From Gammaproteobacteria bacterium (lineage in GTDB: Bacteria; Pseudomonadota; Gammaproteobacteria; Ga0077536), in contig SHZM01000016.1 of NCBI GenBank assembly GCA_009692265.1, forward strand, positions 1-53,406: a DNA stretch of 53,406 nucleotides, read 5' to 3'. Within the stretch, counting starts at the first letter, position 1. Every line of letters starts with the position of its first letter. Below the pieces are notes generated by a model. It worked only from the letters and a program-made list of their open reading frames with translations. It was not told the origin of the DNA and ran no database searches. The position numbers were made by a program, and so were the translations under genes. This document shows, one piece after another, positions 1-9,455 of the stretch.

Positions 1-76
1 CCGCGAAATCCACCGCCACCGTGCCATTCAAAAACGCCTGCAACTGGGCCGGCGTCACTAATTGTTTGTCGTTCAT
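1..76 (-). CDS. 5' end of a probable transposase/integrase, cut by the window edge
   Basis: The reverse strand reads ATG at 76 and stays open for 25 codons to the window edge. The peptide begins MNDKQLVTPAQL and continues with QAFLNGTVAVDFA. From memory, this pattern (a leading LxxFLxGTxxVxF segment) resembles the N-terminus of a group of integrase-type transposases with an rve catalytic domain further downstream, but 25 residues are too few to prove it. If correct, the left edge of the window is the start of an insertion sequence and the non-coding 77-425 stretch contains its flank. It could also be any unrelated gene start. No Shine-Dalgarno sequence stands out. Confidence 0.3.
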   Translation of the reverse strand, partial: MNDKQLVTPAQLQAFLNGTVAVDFA

Positions 77-320
77 ATCGATCACCATGCCTCGCATCAT
101 GACCGAACCCAGCTACCCCTTCAGACTCATACCCCATTGGACAAGGCTTCGTATCGAATATTCTCGCAATGTTCAGTACACTCCGCCCAGACGGTAGCGG
201 CGTTCGACGGAGTTAGCCCAGACCCTAGGTCCTTAAGCGCGTCCGTATTGTGGACCGCAAACCGCGGGTGATGGATCCAGTGCTACGGTCTTCCGTGTTC
301 CTGAGACTCAATTCCGTCAT
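77..320. other. non-coding stretch, nothing recognised
   Basis: Between the truncated minus-strand gene and the promoter region of the RND exporter I see no protein resembling a known family, no tRNA-like cloverleaf and no strong hairpin. The only open frame here (plus strand, 62-271) has neither a ribosome-binding site nor recognisable composition and is treated as chance. Confidence 0.4.
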
Positions 321-425
321 CGGTAATAGCTCTGTATTGCCGATCGCGTGGGATTGCACCGAGCTTTTGTCACGTTGGCTCGGTCATCGCCTAAATAATA
401 AATTTGTTGTGGAGGCTCGCGTTCT
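321..425 (+). promoter_or_regulatory. putative promoter with two palindromes ahead of the RND exporter
   Basis: Two inverted repeats are visible: CGGTAATA at 321-328 with TATTGCCG at 335-342 (one G-T mismatch), and ACCGAGC at 358-364 with GCTCGGT at 378-384 (7 of 7). A possible -35 (TTGTCA, 367-372) lies in the loop of the second palindrome and an AT-rich -10 candidate (TAAATA, 392-397) follows about 19 bases later. GGAGG at 411-415 is a good ribosome-binding site for the ATG at 426. The second palindrome overlaps the proposed promoter, so it could be a repressor operator. This is inference from sequence shape only. Confidence 0.35.
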
Positions 426-2837
426 ATGAAATTTCGTTTTGCTAAGTGGATCATGGATCATCGGGGGAGCGTAGGGATTGTATTCATTTTCGTCACGCTA
501 GGGTTTTCCATCGGGATCCCGGATGTCCAAATCCGTACGGTTTTTAAGGATCTACTGCCCACGGATGATCCGTTCGTAAAGGTGTATTTCGATCACCCCA
601 ACTTCGGCAATCCACTACTGATTTCGGTAATGGTGAAGCGCAAGCAGGGCGATATCTACCATCCCGATACTTTGAAAAAAGTCTGGCAGATGACCCGTGA
701 CCTTGACTTGGGGCCCAAGGTCAATCACGACACCTTGATCTCAATTACGACCGAGAAACTGCGCTACGCGGAAGCGACGCCGTACGGGGTCGATCTTCAA
801 CCGCTGATGGATAACAACGCACCTTCCACGCCAGAGGAAGTTGAAGAATTCAAAGAGCGGGTGTCGAAATCACCAAACGCACGCACGTTTTATATCTCAC
901 CGGACGAAACGGCGACTTTAATCAACATCGCGTTTCTTGATTCGGTCGATTACGGCGAAGCCTTCAACTTTGTACAGGATCTCGTGGAAAAAGCGCGCGA
1001 CGCGGACCATGAGGTCTACGTGGCGGGACAACCGACCCTCACGGGGTGGGTGTATAAATTACAGAAGCAGACCTACAGTATTTTTGGGGTCACCGTCGGC
1101 GCGTTGATCATCGCCCTGATGCTGTACATGCGCAATGTTGCCGGTGTCACGACCCCAATTGTGTGCTCCTTTGTCGCCGCGTTATGGGGCTTCGGCTTCA
1201 TCGGCTGGCTCGGACGTCCAATCGAGCCGCTCTTGATGATCGTGCCACTCCTGCTCGTCGCACGCTCGTTTTCGCACTGCGTGCAATATACCGAGCGTTA
1301 CTACGAAATCCTGATGCACTTGAAGGATCGCCGAAAAGCGGCTGAAGTCACCATGGCGATCATGATGGCACCGTCGATTCTCGGCATCATGACCGATGTA
1401 TTCGGCATCATCTTCATCGCGGTGGCACCGATTACTACCATGGTGAACCACGCTCTGTTCTGCGGATTCTGGGCGCTGTGGATTATCCCGACCGGTGTGT
1501 TCTTGATCTCAATCCTGCTGTCCTACCTGCCAGCACCTAAGAATCTGGAAGAGATCGTCGGCGGCAAGGAAAAGGAATCCGGTGTTCATCTGTTGGAAGA
1601 AAAAGTGCTGGCCGGTATCGCGAAAATCACGGTGGGCAAAGCGGCGAATGTCACGATGCTCGTCACCGTGGTGCTGACGGTGATATCGGTCTATGTCAAT
1701 TCGTTGATCAAAATCGGTAACCCGGTCGAAGGCAGTAATCTTTTGTGGTACGAGTCGGAATACAACACCGCAGTGCGCGCGCTGAATGCGCATTTCCCTG
1801 GCATGAACACCTTGGAAATCGTATTGGAGGCTAAAGAGCGTAGTTCAGAACGGCGAATTGCGCGCACCCCGGAAACGGTAGCGGCGGCGACAACCATCCA
1901 ACGCATCATGGAGTCAGATGCAACGTCAATACCGCGCGCGACTCTGTCCTTCAGCGATTACATGGGCGAGGTCTTCCGGTTGTTCTCGGGCGGCAATCCC
2001 AAATGGCTGAACCTGGATCCGACCGACACGGCGGTTGCGAATGCTGGCTTCGCCGCGACTTTCGGGACTAGCCCGATGAACTTTGCGACGATTTCGGACT
2101 TTGAGTTTCAGAATTCGACGGTCTCGGTTTGGTTCAAGGACAATAAGCAGGAAACCGTGGATGCCGCGCTGGCCAGCGCCCGACGTGCGGTGAAGGCCGC
2201 TGGCGACGATCATCCGACGTTCCGTATCCGACTGGGATCCGGAGTAATTGCGTTACAACAGGCGATGAATAATGTCGTCAAGCGCTACCACTGGTTCATC
2301 CTGGGACTCGTGAACGTCGCGGTCATGGTGATCGCGGCCTACGCCTATCGATCGATCGTCGCCTCGCTCATCTTGCTGGTGCCGGTGAACATCTCGAATT
2401 TCATGCTCGGCGCGTCGATGTACACGCTCGGTATTGGCTTCGATATTAACGCGACGATCGTCGCGGTGATGGGAGTCGGGGTCGGTATCGACTATGGAAT
2501 TTATCTGTTGAGCAGGATCTGCGAGGAATATGGCGCACGAAATAAGAATTTGAAAGCCGCGATCCACGCCTCACTCGTGACCACCGGCAAAGCGATCTTG
2601 TTCACGGCGTCGATTATGTTAATGGGGATCTTGCCGTGGTACTTCCTCTCGGACCTCAAGTTCATGGCCGACATGGGCCTGCTGCTGGTCGCGATCATGT
2701 TGATCAACATGGTCCTGTCGCTGGTGGCATTACCCTTGATGGTGTGGTATGTGAAACCGAAGTTCCTCGATCGCGATGACTTGATGGTCGGCGAAAACGT
2801 CGATCTCTCGCAGTTCGCCCTCGGCACGACCCATTAG
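426..2837 (+). CDS. RND superfamily exporter, MMPL type
   Basis: This 803-residue protein has the RND layout. There is one N-terminal membrane segment (about residues 9-30), a large periplasmic loop, a membrane block (about 215-370), a second periplasmic loop, and a final membrane block (about 625-785). Residues near 685-700 carry GVGVGIDYGIYLLSR, the segment with the conserved Asp of the proton-relay helix in MMPL/COG1033 proteins. These exporters move lipids, hopanoid-like or other hydrophobic compounds, and often sit with DUF1302/DUF1329 genes; none are seen here because the left neighbour is cut off. The start is supported by GGAGG 10 bases upstream. The gene stands alone, followed by a strong hairpin shared with convergent argC. 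The substrate cannot be told. Confidence 0.88.
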   Translation: MKFRFAKWIMDHRGSVGIVFIFVTLGFSIGIPDVQIRTVFKDLLPTDDPFVKVYFDHPNFGNPLLISVMVKRKQGDIYHPDTLKKVWQMTRDLDLGPKVNHDTLISITTEKLRYAEATPYGVDLQPLMDNNAPSTPEEVEEFKERVSKSPNARTFYISPDETATLINIAFLDSVDYGEAFNFVQDLVEKARDADHEVYVAGQPTLTGWVYKLQKQTYSIFGVTVGALIIALMLYMRNVAGVTTPIVCSFVAALWGFGFIGWLGRPIEPLLMIVPLLLVARSFSHCVQYTERYYEILMHLKDRRKAAEVTMAIMMAPSILGIMTDVFGIIFIAVAPITTMVNHALFCGFWALWIIPTGVFLISILLSYLPAPKNLEEIVGGKEKESGVHLLEEKVLAGIAKITVGKAANVTMLVTVVLTVISVYVNSLIKIGNPVEGSNLLWYESEYNTAVRALNAHFPGMNTLEIVLEAKERSSERRIARTPETVAAATTIQRIMESDATSIPRATLSFSDYMGEVFRLFSGGNPKWLNLDPTDTAVANAGFAATFGTSPMNFATISDFEFQNSTVSVWFKDNKQETVDAALASARRAVKAAGDDHPTFRIRLGSGVIALQQAMNNVVKRYHWFILGLVNVAVMVIAAYAYRSIVASLILLVPVNISNFMLGASMYTLGIGFDINATIVAVMGVGVGIDYGIYLLSRICEEYGARNKNLKAAIHASLVTTGKAILFTASIMLMGILPWYFLSDLKFMADMGLLLVAIMLINMVLSLVALPLMVWYVKPKFLDRDDLMVGENVDLSQFALGTTH

Positions 2838-2855
2838 GCGCCCTTAACTCTCCTC

Positions 2856-2888
2856 GGCGCCAAGCCTCAAGTAACGAGGCTTGGCGCC
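2856..2888. terminator. bidirectional terminator-like hairpin between convergent genes
   Basis: A perfect 13-base inverted repeat (2856-2868 with 2876-2888, arms GGCGCCAAGCCTC and its complement) encloses a 7-base loop. It lies 18 bases after the exporter stop and its right arm codes for the last residues of argC, whose stop codon (2867-2869) sits at the loop edge. T-runs are weak on both sides, so factor-independent termination is plausible but not certain. Confidence 0.6.
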
Positions 2889-3826
2889 CCACTTTCTGCA
2901 AGATTCAACATCAGGTTCAAATTCTGAACCACGGCCCCCGAGGCACCTTTGCCAAGATTGTCGAGCACCGCCACAAGCACCACTTGGGCGTGCTGCTCGT
3001 TACCGAAACAGTGCAGCTTCATTTCGTTCGTGTCGTTGTAGGTTTCCGCTTCGAGGCGAGCACAAGCGGCACTTTCCTGCAAGCTCGCGACCGAGACGAA
3101 CGTCTGGCCACGGTAGGCGTCGACTAACGCCGCGTGAATGTCCGTCACCCGCGGTTTCCCCGGCAATGCCCATAGTTGAAGCGGCACTTGCACAAGCATG
3201 CCCTGGGCAAAGCGCCCCACGCTCGGCACAAATAGTGGTCGGGCTTTAAGCAGCCCGTGCACCTGCAATTCGGCGACATGTTTATGGTCGAGACCCAACC
3301 CATAGATCCAGAACGGTGCCGTCAACGGGTCTGTCGAGTGTGGATCTTGGTACTGCTCGATCAAGTGCTTGCCGCCGCCGGAGTAACCCGAGACCGCATT
3401 CACCGTAAGCGGGAAATCCGCCGGCACCAAGCCGCCCGCAATCAATGGCCGCAATAAAGCGATTGCACCCGTCGGATAGCAGCCAGGGTTTGCAACTCGC
3501 TTCGATCGTGCGATCAGTGCGGCCTGTCCCGGGGCGAGTTCAGGGAAACCATAGGTCCAGCCTGGAGCAACGCGATGGGCGGTGCTGGCGTCGATCACCC
3601 GCACATTGGGATTGGTGATCAGGGAAACCGCCGTGATCGCGGCCTCATCCGGCAGGCATAACACCACCAGATCAACCCCGTTTAGCAATTCGGCGCGCGC
3701 CGCCAGGTCCTTGCGTCGAGCCTCCTCCAGGCTGACCACCGTGACATCGCGTCGCGCCGCCAGCCGTGCTCGGATCTGAAGACCAGTGGTGCCTGCCTCC
3801 CCATCAATGAAAATCCGCGCGCCCAT
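2867..3826 (-). CDS. argC: N-acetyl-gamma-glutamyl-phosphate reductase, short type
   Basis: ArgC reduces N-acetylglutamyl phosphate to the semialdehyde with NADPH in arginine biosynthesis. The 319-residue length and sequence fit the shorter type-2 ArgC subfamily. The N-terminus has a nucleotide-binding start (IFIDGEAGTTGLQIRARL, residues 5-22). NPGCYPTG at residues 113-120 contains the catalytic Cys116. VSGYSGGGKH follows at about residues 145-154. No other arginine gene is nearby, so it is a stand-alone locus. The start ATG lies about 97 bases from the divergent dehydratase gene. Confidence 0.95.
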   Translation of the reverse strand: MGARIFIDGEAGTTGLQIRARLAARRDVTVVSLEEARRKDLAARAELLNGVDLVVLCLPDEAAITAVSLITNPNVRVIDASTAHRVAPGWTYGFPELAPGQAALIARSKRVANPGCYPTGAIALLRPLIAGGLVPADFPLTVNAVSGYSGGGKHLIEQYQDPHSTDPLTAPFWIYGLGLDHKHVAELQVHGLLKARPLFVPSVGRFAQGMLVQVPLQLWALPGKPRVTDIHAALVDAYRGQTFVSVASLQESAACARLEAETYNDTNEMKLHCFGNEQHAQVVLVAVLDNLGKGASGAVVQNLNLMLNLAESGAPSLVT

Positions 3827-3922
3827 GTCCGCTCCTCACAAGTACAGGCAGCCTAGCGGGCGACCGGTGTCGCATGCAACCGTGGATTGCACTTCGCCGC
3901 GTCGCCGCCTATCTTCCGGTAA

Positions 3923-4384
3923 ATGAGTACCGACTCTCTAATCACTCCCGAGACTCGCGCCTGGATTGGTCGCAGCGAAACGCTAGCGCCGATCGAAGTC
4001 AGCCGCCGCGATATCATGAAATACGCGGTCGCGACCGAGCAACGGATCGAAAAATACCTGCGGGGCGACGAAGCCCCGCCGATGTTCCTCTATGGCTTGC
4101 TGTTTCCAATCGTCCCGCTCGATAAGCTTGGTCCTGATGGACTCGCTCGACGCAGCCTGCAACCCGAGCTGCCGTTGAAACGCGTGATGGCCGGTGGCAC
4201 CAAGACGGTTTATCACCGCCCGATTAAACCGGGCGATGTGCTGATGACAACTCTGCGGCTATCCGATATTTACACCAAAGCAGGCGCGACAGGTCCGTTG
4301 ATCTTTGTGGTCTATGCCCTGCACGTCGAAACCTCCCGCGGCGAGCCGGTGATGGACGAGATCCAAACCCGGATTGTGCGATAA
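3923..4384 (+). CDS. FAS1-type hot-dog dehydratase subunit (MaoC N-terminal-like)
   Basis: The 153 residues match the MaoC_dehydrat_N / FAS1-like dehydratase half: an N-terminal helix-rich start (WIGRSETLAPIEVSRRDIMKYA), a conserved PPMFLYGL segment around residue 53, and a hot-dog tail with HRPIKPGDVL near residue 100. In this superfamily the N-terminal half is non-catalytic and pairs with a separate catalytic half, as in mycobacterial HadAB or ChsH1/ChsH2. The next gene begins two bases after this stop and supplies the catalytic half, so the two probably form a heterodimeric enoyl-CoA or 3-hydroxyacyl dehydratase. The substrate is unknown. The start ATG has no strong ribosome-binding site. 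Confidence 0.8.
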   Translation: MSTDSLITPETRAWIGRSETLAPIEVSRRDIMKYAVATEQRIEKYLRGDEAPPMFLYGLLFPIVPLDKLGPDGLARRSLQPELPLKRVMAGGTKTVYHRPIKPGDVLMTTLRLSDIYTKAGATGPLIFVVYALHVETSRGEPVMDEIQTRIVR

Positions 4385-4386
4385 CG

Positions 4387-4800
4387 ATGCCTAGGATTTC
4401 TGAGCTTCATCTCGGCGACGAGATCCCCACACGGATCTACGTGCCAACCAACGTTTCGCTGTTTCTATACAACGCCGCGATCTGGAATCCCCATCGGATT
4501 CATTACGATGAGCGGTACACGACCGAAGTTGAGGGTCACCCGGGAGTTGTGGTGGATGGTCCATTGCAAGGCGATTGGTTAACGCAAGCCGTGCTGGAAT
4601 GGCTGGGCGAAGACGGACAGCTGGTCGAGTTCGAGTACTCGAACCGCCGCGCGGCCTACCTCGGGGCGCGATTAACGTCGATTGGCCGGATCAGCGCGAT
4701 CGACCTACAAGCTAACACCGTCAGTCTTGAGATCGCGATCGTCGATGAGGAGGGAACGGTGTTAACCCCAGGTACCGCCTTGGTACGGTTTACCCGGTAA
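4387..4800 (+). CDS. MaoC-like (R)-hydratase, catalytic partner
   Basis: This 137-residue hot-dog protein carries the hydratase-2 catalytic pattern. The segment NPHRIHYDERYT (about residues 34-45) supplies the Asp/His dyad, and GHPGVVVDGPLQ follows. It probably hydrates or dehydrates a CoA- or carrier-bound acyl chain together with the protein encoded two bases upstream. The tight spacing implies translational coupling. It ends 47 bases before the convergent efflux outer-membrane gene. Acyl-chain or ring-derived substrates are both possible. Confidence 0.8.
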   Translation: MPRISELHLGDEIPTRIYVPTNVSLFLYNAAIWNPHRIHYDERYTTEVEGHPGVVVDGPLQGDWLTQAVLEWLGEDGQLVEFEYSNRRAAYLGARLTSIGRISAIDLQANTVSLEIAIVDEEGTVLTPGTALVRFTR

Positions 4801-4847
4801 AGCTCGCGATCTGTAAATATCGGCGGACGCCTTGTCGGTCGCTCGCC

Positions 4848-6269
4848 TTACCAACCACCGCCCAACGCGCGGATTAGGCGCACCGTCGCGACCGCGCGAG
4901 CACCGTTGATTTGGGCCTCGGCCCGTTTCACCGTGACTAAGGTTCGCCGCGCATCGAGCACATCGAGATAACCAGTAGCGCCCGCGGCAAAGCGCGCATC
5001 GGCGATCTCAGCCGCGCGCGTTGCCGCGACCACCGCGGCCGTCGTGGCGGTGCGTTGTCCAGCCAGGGTTCGCAGCCCCACCAAAGCGTCCTCGACTTCG
5101 GCGAAGGCACTTAACACGGTTTGTCGATAGTTCGCGATCTCCGCATCGAGTTCGGCTTCCGCGCGCGCGAGATTTGCCGCGTTCCGCCCGCCGTCGAAAA
5201 TCGGCAGGCTCATCAACACGCCCGCGATCGGACCCAGCGCCCACACCCGGCTGCCCCATTTGAAGAGATTGCCGAGGCTGCTCGATTCGACGCCAACATC
5301 GGCCGTCAGATTCAACAGGGGATAGAACGCCGCATTCGCCACACCGATCCGAGCATTGGCCGCGATCATGCGGCGCTGCGCGGCGGCGATATCGGGTCGA
5401 CGTTCCAACAGGGTCGACGGCACGCCTTGCGGGACGATCGGTAGCGTGCCTGGCTGGGGCACCGGCGCGACGCTAAAATCCGCGGGCGTGTGACCCAGCA
5501 GCACCGCGAGTGCGTGCTCGTATTCGGCACGGCTACGCTCCAAGGCGAGCACTTCCGAGCGTGTTGTTTCGGTATCAGCAGTCAAGCGCGCGAGATCGAA
5601 TTCACTGATACCACCCGCGTCAAACTGGATTTTGAGGAGACCGAGGGCTTCTTCGCGAATTTTGACGGTCGCGCGCAACACCACGAGATCCTGATCAGTC
5701 GCGCGCAAAAGGAAGTAAGTCTCCGCAACATCACCGTGCAGGCTTAACAGCAGCGATTCAAATAACGCTTGCTCGGCACCGAAATCCGCCCGCGCCGCGC
5801 GCACGCTGTCGCGCACACGTCCGAACAGATCGACTTCATAACTCGCCTGCACGCGGGCACCGACCAGCGAATAAGGGTCGCCACCCTGGCTATCGGAATT
5901 CTGAGTAGATCGGCTTGGTTGGATGCGAGCGCCATTCACCCCTAAATCCAGACGCGGCTTGCCTGCTGCTTTCGCGAGTCGCACGCTAGCGCGGCTTTGT
6001 TCGATGCGGGCGAGTGCAGCTCGCAAGTGCTGATTCTCGCGCGCGGCCACTGTTTCAAACTCGTTTAATAACGGATCACGAAACACCTCCCACCATGCGC
6101 CGCGGCTAACTCCGTCCGCGGGATTCGCAATTCTCCAATCGCCAGCAACCGCCGCCGAGAGTTCCTTATAAGCCGTCGGGATCGACACGGTTGGCGGTGT
6201 CAGTGGTGGCGCGAGCGAACATCCCCAGAACAGCAACGGCAACAGCACTAGCCAATGCGCAAGCTTCAC
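4848..6269 (-). CDS. RND efflux outer-membrane lipoprotein, NodT/OprM family
   Basis: The protein has 473 residues with a lipoprotein signal ending LLFWGC (Cys at about 17), followed by the two outer-membrane-efflux repeats typical of OprM/OprN. PSTLLERRPDIAAAQRRM (about residues 280-300) is a family hallmark. It forms the outer-membrane channel of the tripartite pump encoded just upstream on the same strand. Its ATG overlaps the permease stop by four bases (6266-6269), so the two are translationally coupled. Confidence 0.93.
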   Translation of the reverse strand: MKLAHWLVLLPLLFWGCSLAPPLTPPTVSIPTAYKELSAAVAGDWRIANPADGVSRGAWWEVFRDPLLNEFETVAARENQHLRAALARIEQSRASVRLAKAAGKPRLDLGVNGARIQPSRSTQNSDSQGGDPYSLVGARVQASYEVDLFGRVRDSVRAARADFGAEQALFESLLLSLHGDVAETYFLLRATDQDLVVLRATVKIREEALGLLKIQFDAGGISEFDLARLTADTETTRSEVLALERSRAEYEHALAVLLGHTPADFSVAPVPQPGTLPIVPQGVPSTLLERRPDIAAAQRRMIAANARIGVANAAFYPLLNLTADVGVESSSLGNLFKWGSRVWALGPIAGVLMSLPIFDGGRNAANLARAEAELDAEIANYRQTVLSAFAEVEDALVGLRTLAGQRTATTAAVVAATRAAEIADARFAAGATGYLDVLDARRTLVTVKRAEAQINGARAVATVRLIRALGGGW

Positions 6270-9200
6270 GTCATACCCTCGGTCGGCGCTACCGTGGTTT
6301 GCTTACCGGCTTTGGGGATACGGTGGAGTAACACGTAAAACAGCGGTGTAAGGAACAGGCCGAAAAACGTCACCCCGACCATCCCGGATAATACGGCCAC
6401 GCCCATCGTGTGCCGCATCTCAGCGCCCGCGCCGCTCGAGGTGACGAGGGGTACGACGCCCATGATGAACGCGATCGAGGTCATTAGAATTGGTCGCAGC
6501 CGCATGCGGCACGCCTGCAGCACGGCCACCACCGGTCCCGCCATTGGCTGGTGCATTTCAAACTCGCGAGCAAACTCGATCAACAGGATCGCGTTTTTAC
6601 ACGCAAGCCCCATCAACACAAACAATGCAATTTGCGTGAAGATATTACGGTCGCCACCTATCGACCACACCCCGCCGATCGCAAACAGCAAACACAGTGG
6701 AACGATTAAAATAATTGCGAGCGGCAACTTGAAGCTTTCGTACAGCGCCGCCAGCACCAGGAATACCAACAAACCGCACAACGGAAACACCACGATCGCG
6801 GTGTTGCCCGCGAGGATTTCCTGATAGGTCAGATCGGTCCATTCGAAATCGATGCCGTTCGGCACGGTGTCCTTGATGATTTTTTCCAGCGCGGCTTGCG
6901 CCTGACCCGAACTGAACCCCGGACCCGGCGCGCCATTGATATCGGCCGCCGGAAACGCGTTGTAACGCATCGCGCGATCCGGGCCGAAGCTCGGTTTGAC
7001 CGTCAGCACCGAACCCAACGGCACCATCTCACCTTCGGCGTTGCGCGTTTTCAAGGTCTCTATCTGCTCGGCGCGCGCCCGATATTGCGAATCGGCCTGG
7101 ACCACTACCCGATAGGTCTTGCCGAAGCGATTAAAGTCGTTGACATAGTACGAACCCAGGTTGATCTGCAATGTCGCGAAAACATCGTTGAGATCGATCC
7201 CCATGCGCTTGGCCTTTTCGCGGTCAATGTCCGCGAAAAGTTGTGGGACATTAATTTGGAAGCTGGAAAAAATACCCGCGACTTCGGGGGTCTGCCAGGC
7301 TTTCAGCATGACTGCTTGCAACGCTTCATACAGTGCGTTGTCGCCAAGGCCCGCCCGGTCTTCCAGTTGCAATTTGAAGCCACCGATCGTGCCCAAGCCA
7401 TCCACGGCGGGGGACGGGAAGACTGCGATTAACGCGTCTTGAATGGCCCCAAACTTCTGGTTCAACGCCTGCGCCAGCGCTTCTCCCGAGAGCTCCGGTC
7501 GCGTGCGTTGGGCAAAGGGATCCAGATTAAGGAATATCACGCCGGCATTCGCTGAATTGGTAAAGCCAGCAATCGATAAGCCCGGAAACGCCACGACGTT
7601 CGCCACGCCAAGCGTGGCGTGAGCGATGTCAGTTATCTGGCGCAGTACGCGTTCCGTGCGATCAAGCGACGCGGCATCGGGAAGTTGTACAAAGCCGATT
7701 AGACTCTGCTTATCCTGGCCGGGGATAAAGCCGGACGGCACCTGGTAAAAGGCGTAGAAGGTTAACGCGAGCAAGCCCACATAGACCAGAAAAATTACTG
7801 TCTTCATGCGCATGATGCGGCGTACGCCATTGACGTAGCCGTGCCCCGCACTGGTAAAGACGGCGTCGAAACCTCGAAAAAACCAGCCGAAGAGTGCTTC
7901 GATTAGCCGCGTGAAGCGATCTTTCGGCGCGGTGTGCGGACGCAGTAGCACCGCCGCGAGCGCGGGCGACAAGGTCAACGAGTTGAATGCCGAAATTACG
8001 GTCGAGATCGCGATCGTCAACGCAAACTGGCGATAGAACTGGCCCGTCAGCCCGCTGATAAACGCGATCGGCACGAACACCGCGCACAGCGTCAGCGCGA
8101 TGGCGATGATCGGGCCACTGACTTCTTCCATCGCCCGCCGAGTAGCAGCGGCCGGGCCGAATCCTAACTCAATGTTCCGTTCAACGTTTTCGACCACGAC
8201 AATCGCATCATCCACCACGATGCCGATCGACAGCACCAGCCCGAACAACGTCAGGGTATTGATCGAAAACCCCGCGAGCAGCATCACGCCGAACGTGCCG
8301 ACGATCGAGATCGGTACCGCGATGAGCGGAATGACCGAGGCGCGCCAGGTTTTCAGGAAGATGATCACCACCACCACGACCAACGCGATTGCTTCGAGCA
8401 AGGTCTTAATGACTTCTCGAATAGATTGCTCAACGAAGCGCGGTGGGTCGTAGACGATGTCGTACTCCAAGCCATCCGGGAAGCTCGGCGCGGCTCTCGC
8501 CATGGCCTGCCGGACCGCGTTTGACAGCGCAACGGCATTGGAACCTGGGGCCTGAAAGACCGCGATGGCAACCGCGGGTTTGTTGTCGAGGAGGCTGCGC
8601 AACGCGTATTCCCCGGCGCCGAGTTCAATCCGTGCCACGTCCCGCAGCCGCAACAGGCCGCCGTCCGCGGCGGTCGCGACGATGATATTGCCGAACTCGG
8701 CTTCGCTGGTGAGGCGACCCTGAGTATTCAGCGACAATTGGAATTCGGCGTCCGCTGGCGCCGGTGGCGCACCAATGACGCCGGCGGCGACTTGTTGATT
8801 CTGTTCCTGGAGCGAACGTACGACATCGCTGGCCGTCAAGTGGCGCGCCGCGAGCTTGTTCGGATCCAACCACACCCGCATCGCGTAATCCCCGCCGCCG
8901 AATACCCACACATTTCCCATGCCCGGGATGCGGCGCAAATTGTCTTTAAGGTTCAGGATCGCGTAATTGCGTAGATAGAGATCATCGTACCGACCGTCAG
9001 GCGAGCGCAGGTGCACCACCATCGTGAGGTTCGGCGATTGCTTTTGGGTGATCACGCCGAATTGACGGACTTCGAGCGGTAATCGCGGTAACGCGCGCTG
9101 CACGCGGTTCTGCACCTGGCTTTCCGCGAGATCGGGATCGACACCGATCTTGAACGTCACTGTCAGCTGCAAAATCCCGTCGGTCGTCGCCATCGACGAC

Positions 9201-9439
9201 ATATACAACATACCTTCGACACCATTGATCTGCTCTTCCAGCGGCGCCGCAACCGTCTCGGCGATGACTTTGGGATTAGCCCCGGGGTAGGTCGCGGTGA
9301 CAACGATCGACGGCGGTACCACGTCCGGATATTCAGAAACGGGTAAGAACGGGATCGCGATCAGCCCGGCTAAAAAGATCAGCGCCGACAGGACGCCCGC
9401 GAAGATGGGCCGCTCGATAAACGCGCGCGAAATGTTCAT
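6266..9439 (-). CDS. RND multidrug efflux permease, HAE1 family
   Basis: At 1057 residues this is the full length of the AcrB/MexF group. The start MNISRAFIERPIFAGVLSA is characteristic of MexF/OqxB-type pumps. The proton-relay aspartates lie in GIVVDDAIVVVENVER (about residues 404-419). Twelve membrane segments and two periplasmic porter regions fall in the usual places. The gene sits between the adaptor (16-base gap upstream) and the outer-membrane factor (4-base overlap downstream). In the related mexEF-oprN systems a LysR activator controls the operon; the LysR gene at 12098-12994 is a candidate, but a transporter gene lies between. Confidence 0.95.
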   Translation of the reverse strand: MNISRAFIERPIFAGVLSALIFLAGLIAIPFLPVSEYPDVVPPSIVVTATYPGANPKVIAETVAAPLEEQINGVEGMLYMSSMATTDGILQLTVTFKIGVDPDLAESQVQNRVQRALPRLPLEVRQFGVITQKQSPNLTMVVHLRSPDGRYDDLYLRNYAILNLKDNLRRIPGMGNVWVFGGGDYAMRVWLDPNKLAARHLTASDVVRSLQEQNQQVAAGVIGAPPAPADAEFQLSLNTQGRLTSEAEFGNIIVATAADGGLLRLRDVARIELGAGEYALRSLLDNKPAVAIAVFQAPGSNAVALSNAVRQAMARAAPSFPDGLEYDIVYDPPRFVEQSIREVIKTLLEAIALVVVVVIIFLKTWRASVIPLIAVPISIVGTFGVMLLAGFSINTLTLFGLVLSIGIVVDDAIVVVENVERNIELGFGPAAATRRAMEEVSGPIIAIALTLCAVFVPIAFISGLTGQFYRQFALTIAISTVISAFNSLTLSPALAAVLLRPHTAPKDRFTRLIEALFGWFFRGFDAVFTSAGHGYVNGVRRIMRMKTVIFLVYVGLLALTFYAFYQVPSGFIPGQDKQSLIGFVQLPDAASLDRTERVLRQITDIAHATLGVANVVAFPGLSIAGFTNSANAGVIFLNLDPFAQRTRPELSGEALAQALNQKFGAIQDALIAVFPSPAVDGLGTIGGFKLQLEDRAGLGDNALYEALQAVMLKAWQTPEVAGIFSSFQINVPQLFADIDREKAKRMGIDLNDVFATLQINLGSYYVNDFNRFGKTYRVVVQADSQYRARAEQIETLKTRNAEGEMVPLGSVLTVKPSFGPDRAMRYNAFPAADINGAPGPGFSSGQAQAALEKIIKDTVPNGIDFEWTDLTYQEILAGNTAIVVFPLCGLLVFLVLAALYESFKLPLAIILIVPLCLLFAIGGVWSIGGDRNIFTQIALFVLMGLACKNAILLIEFAREFEMHQPMAGPVVAVLQACRMRLRPILMTSIAFIMGVVPLVTSSGAGAEMRHTMGVAVLSGMVGVTFFGLFLTPLFYVLLHRIPKAGKQTTVAPTEGMT

Positions 9440-9455
9440 TTCGTGTGCGCGCGGC

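Noticed and set aside
62..271. 69-codon plus-strand open frame
   Set aside because: No ribosome-binding site, no recognisable composition, and it overlaps the start of the minus-strand gene at the edge.
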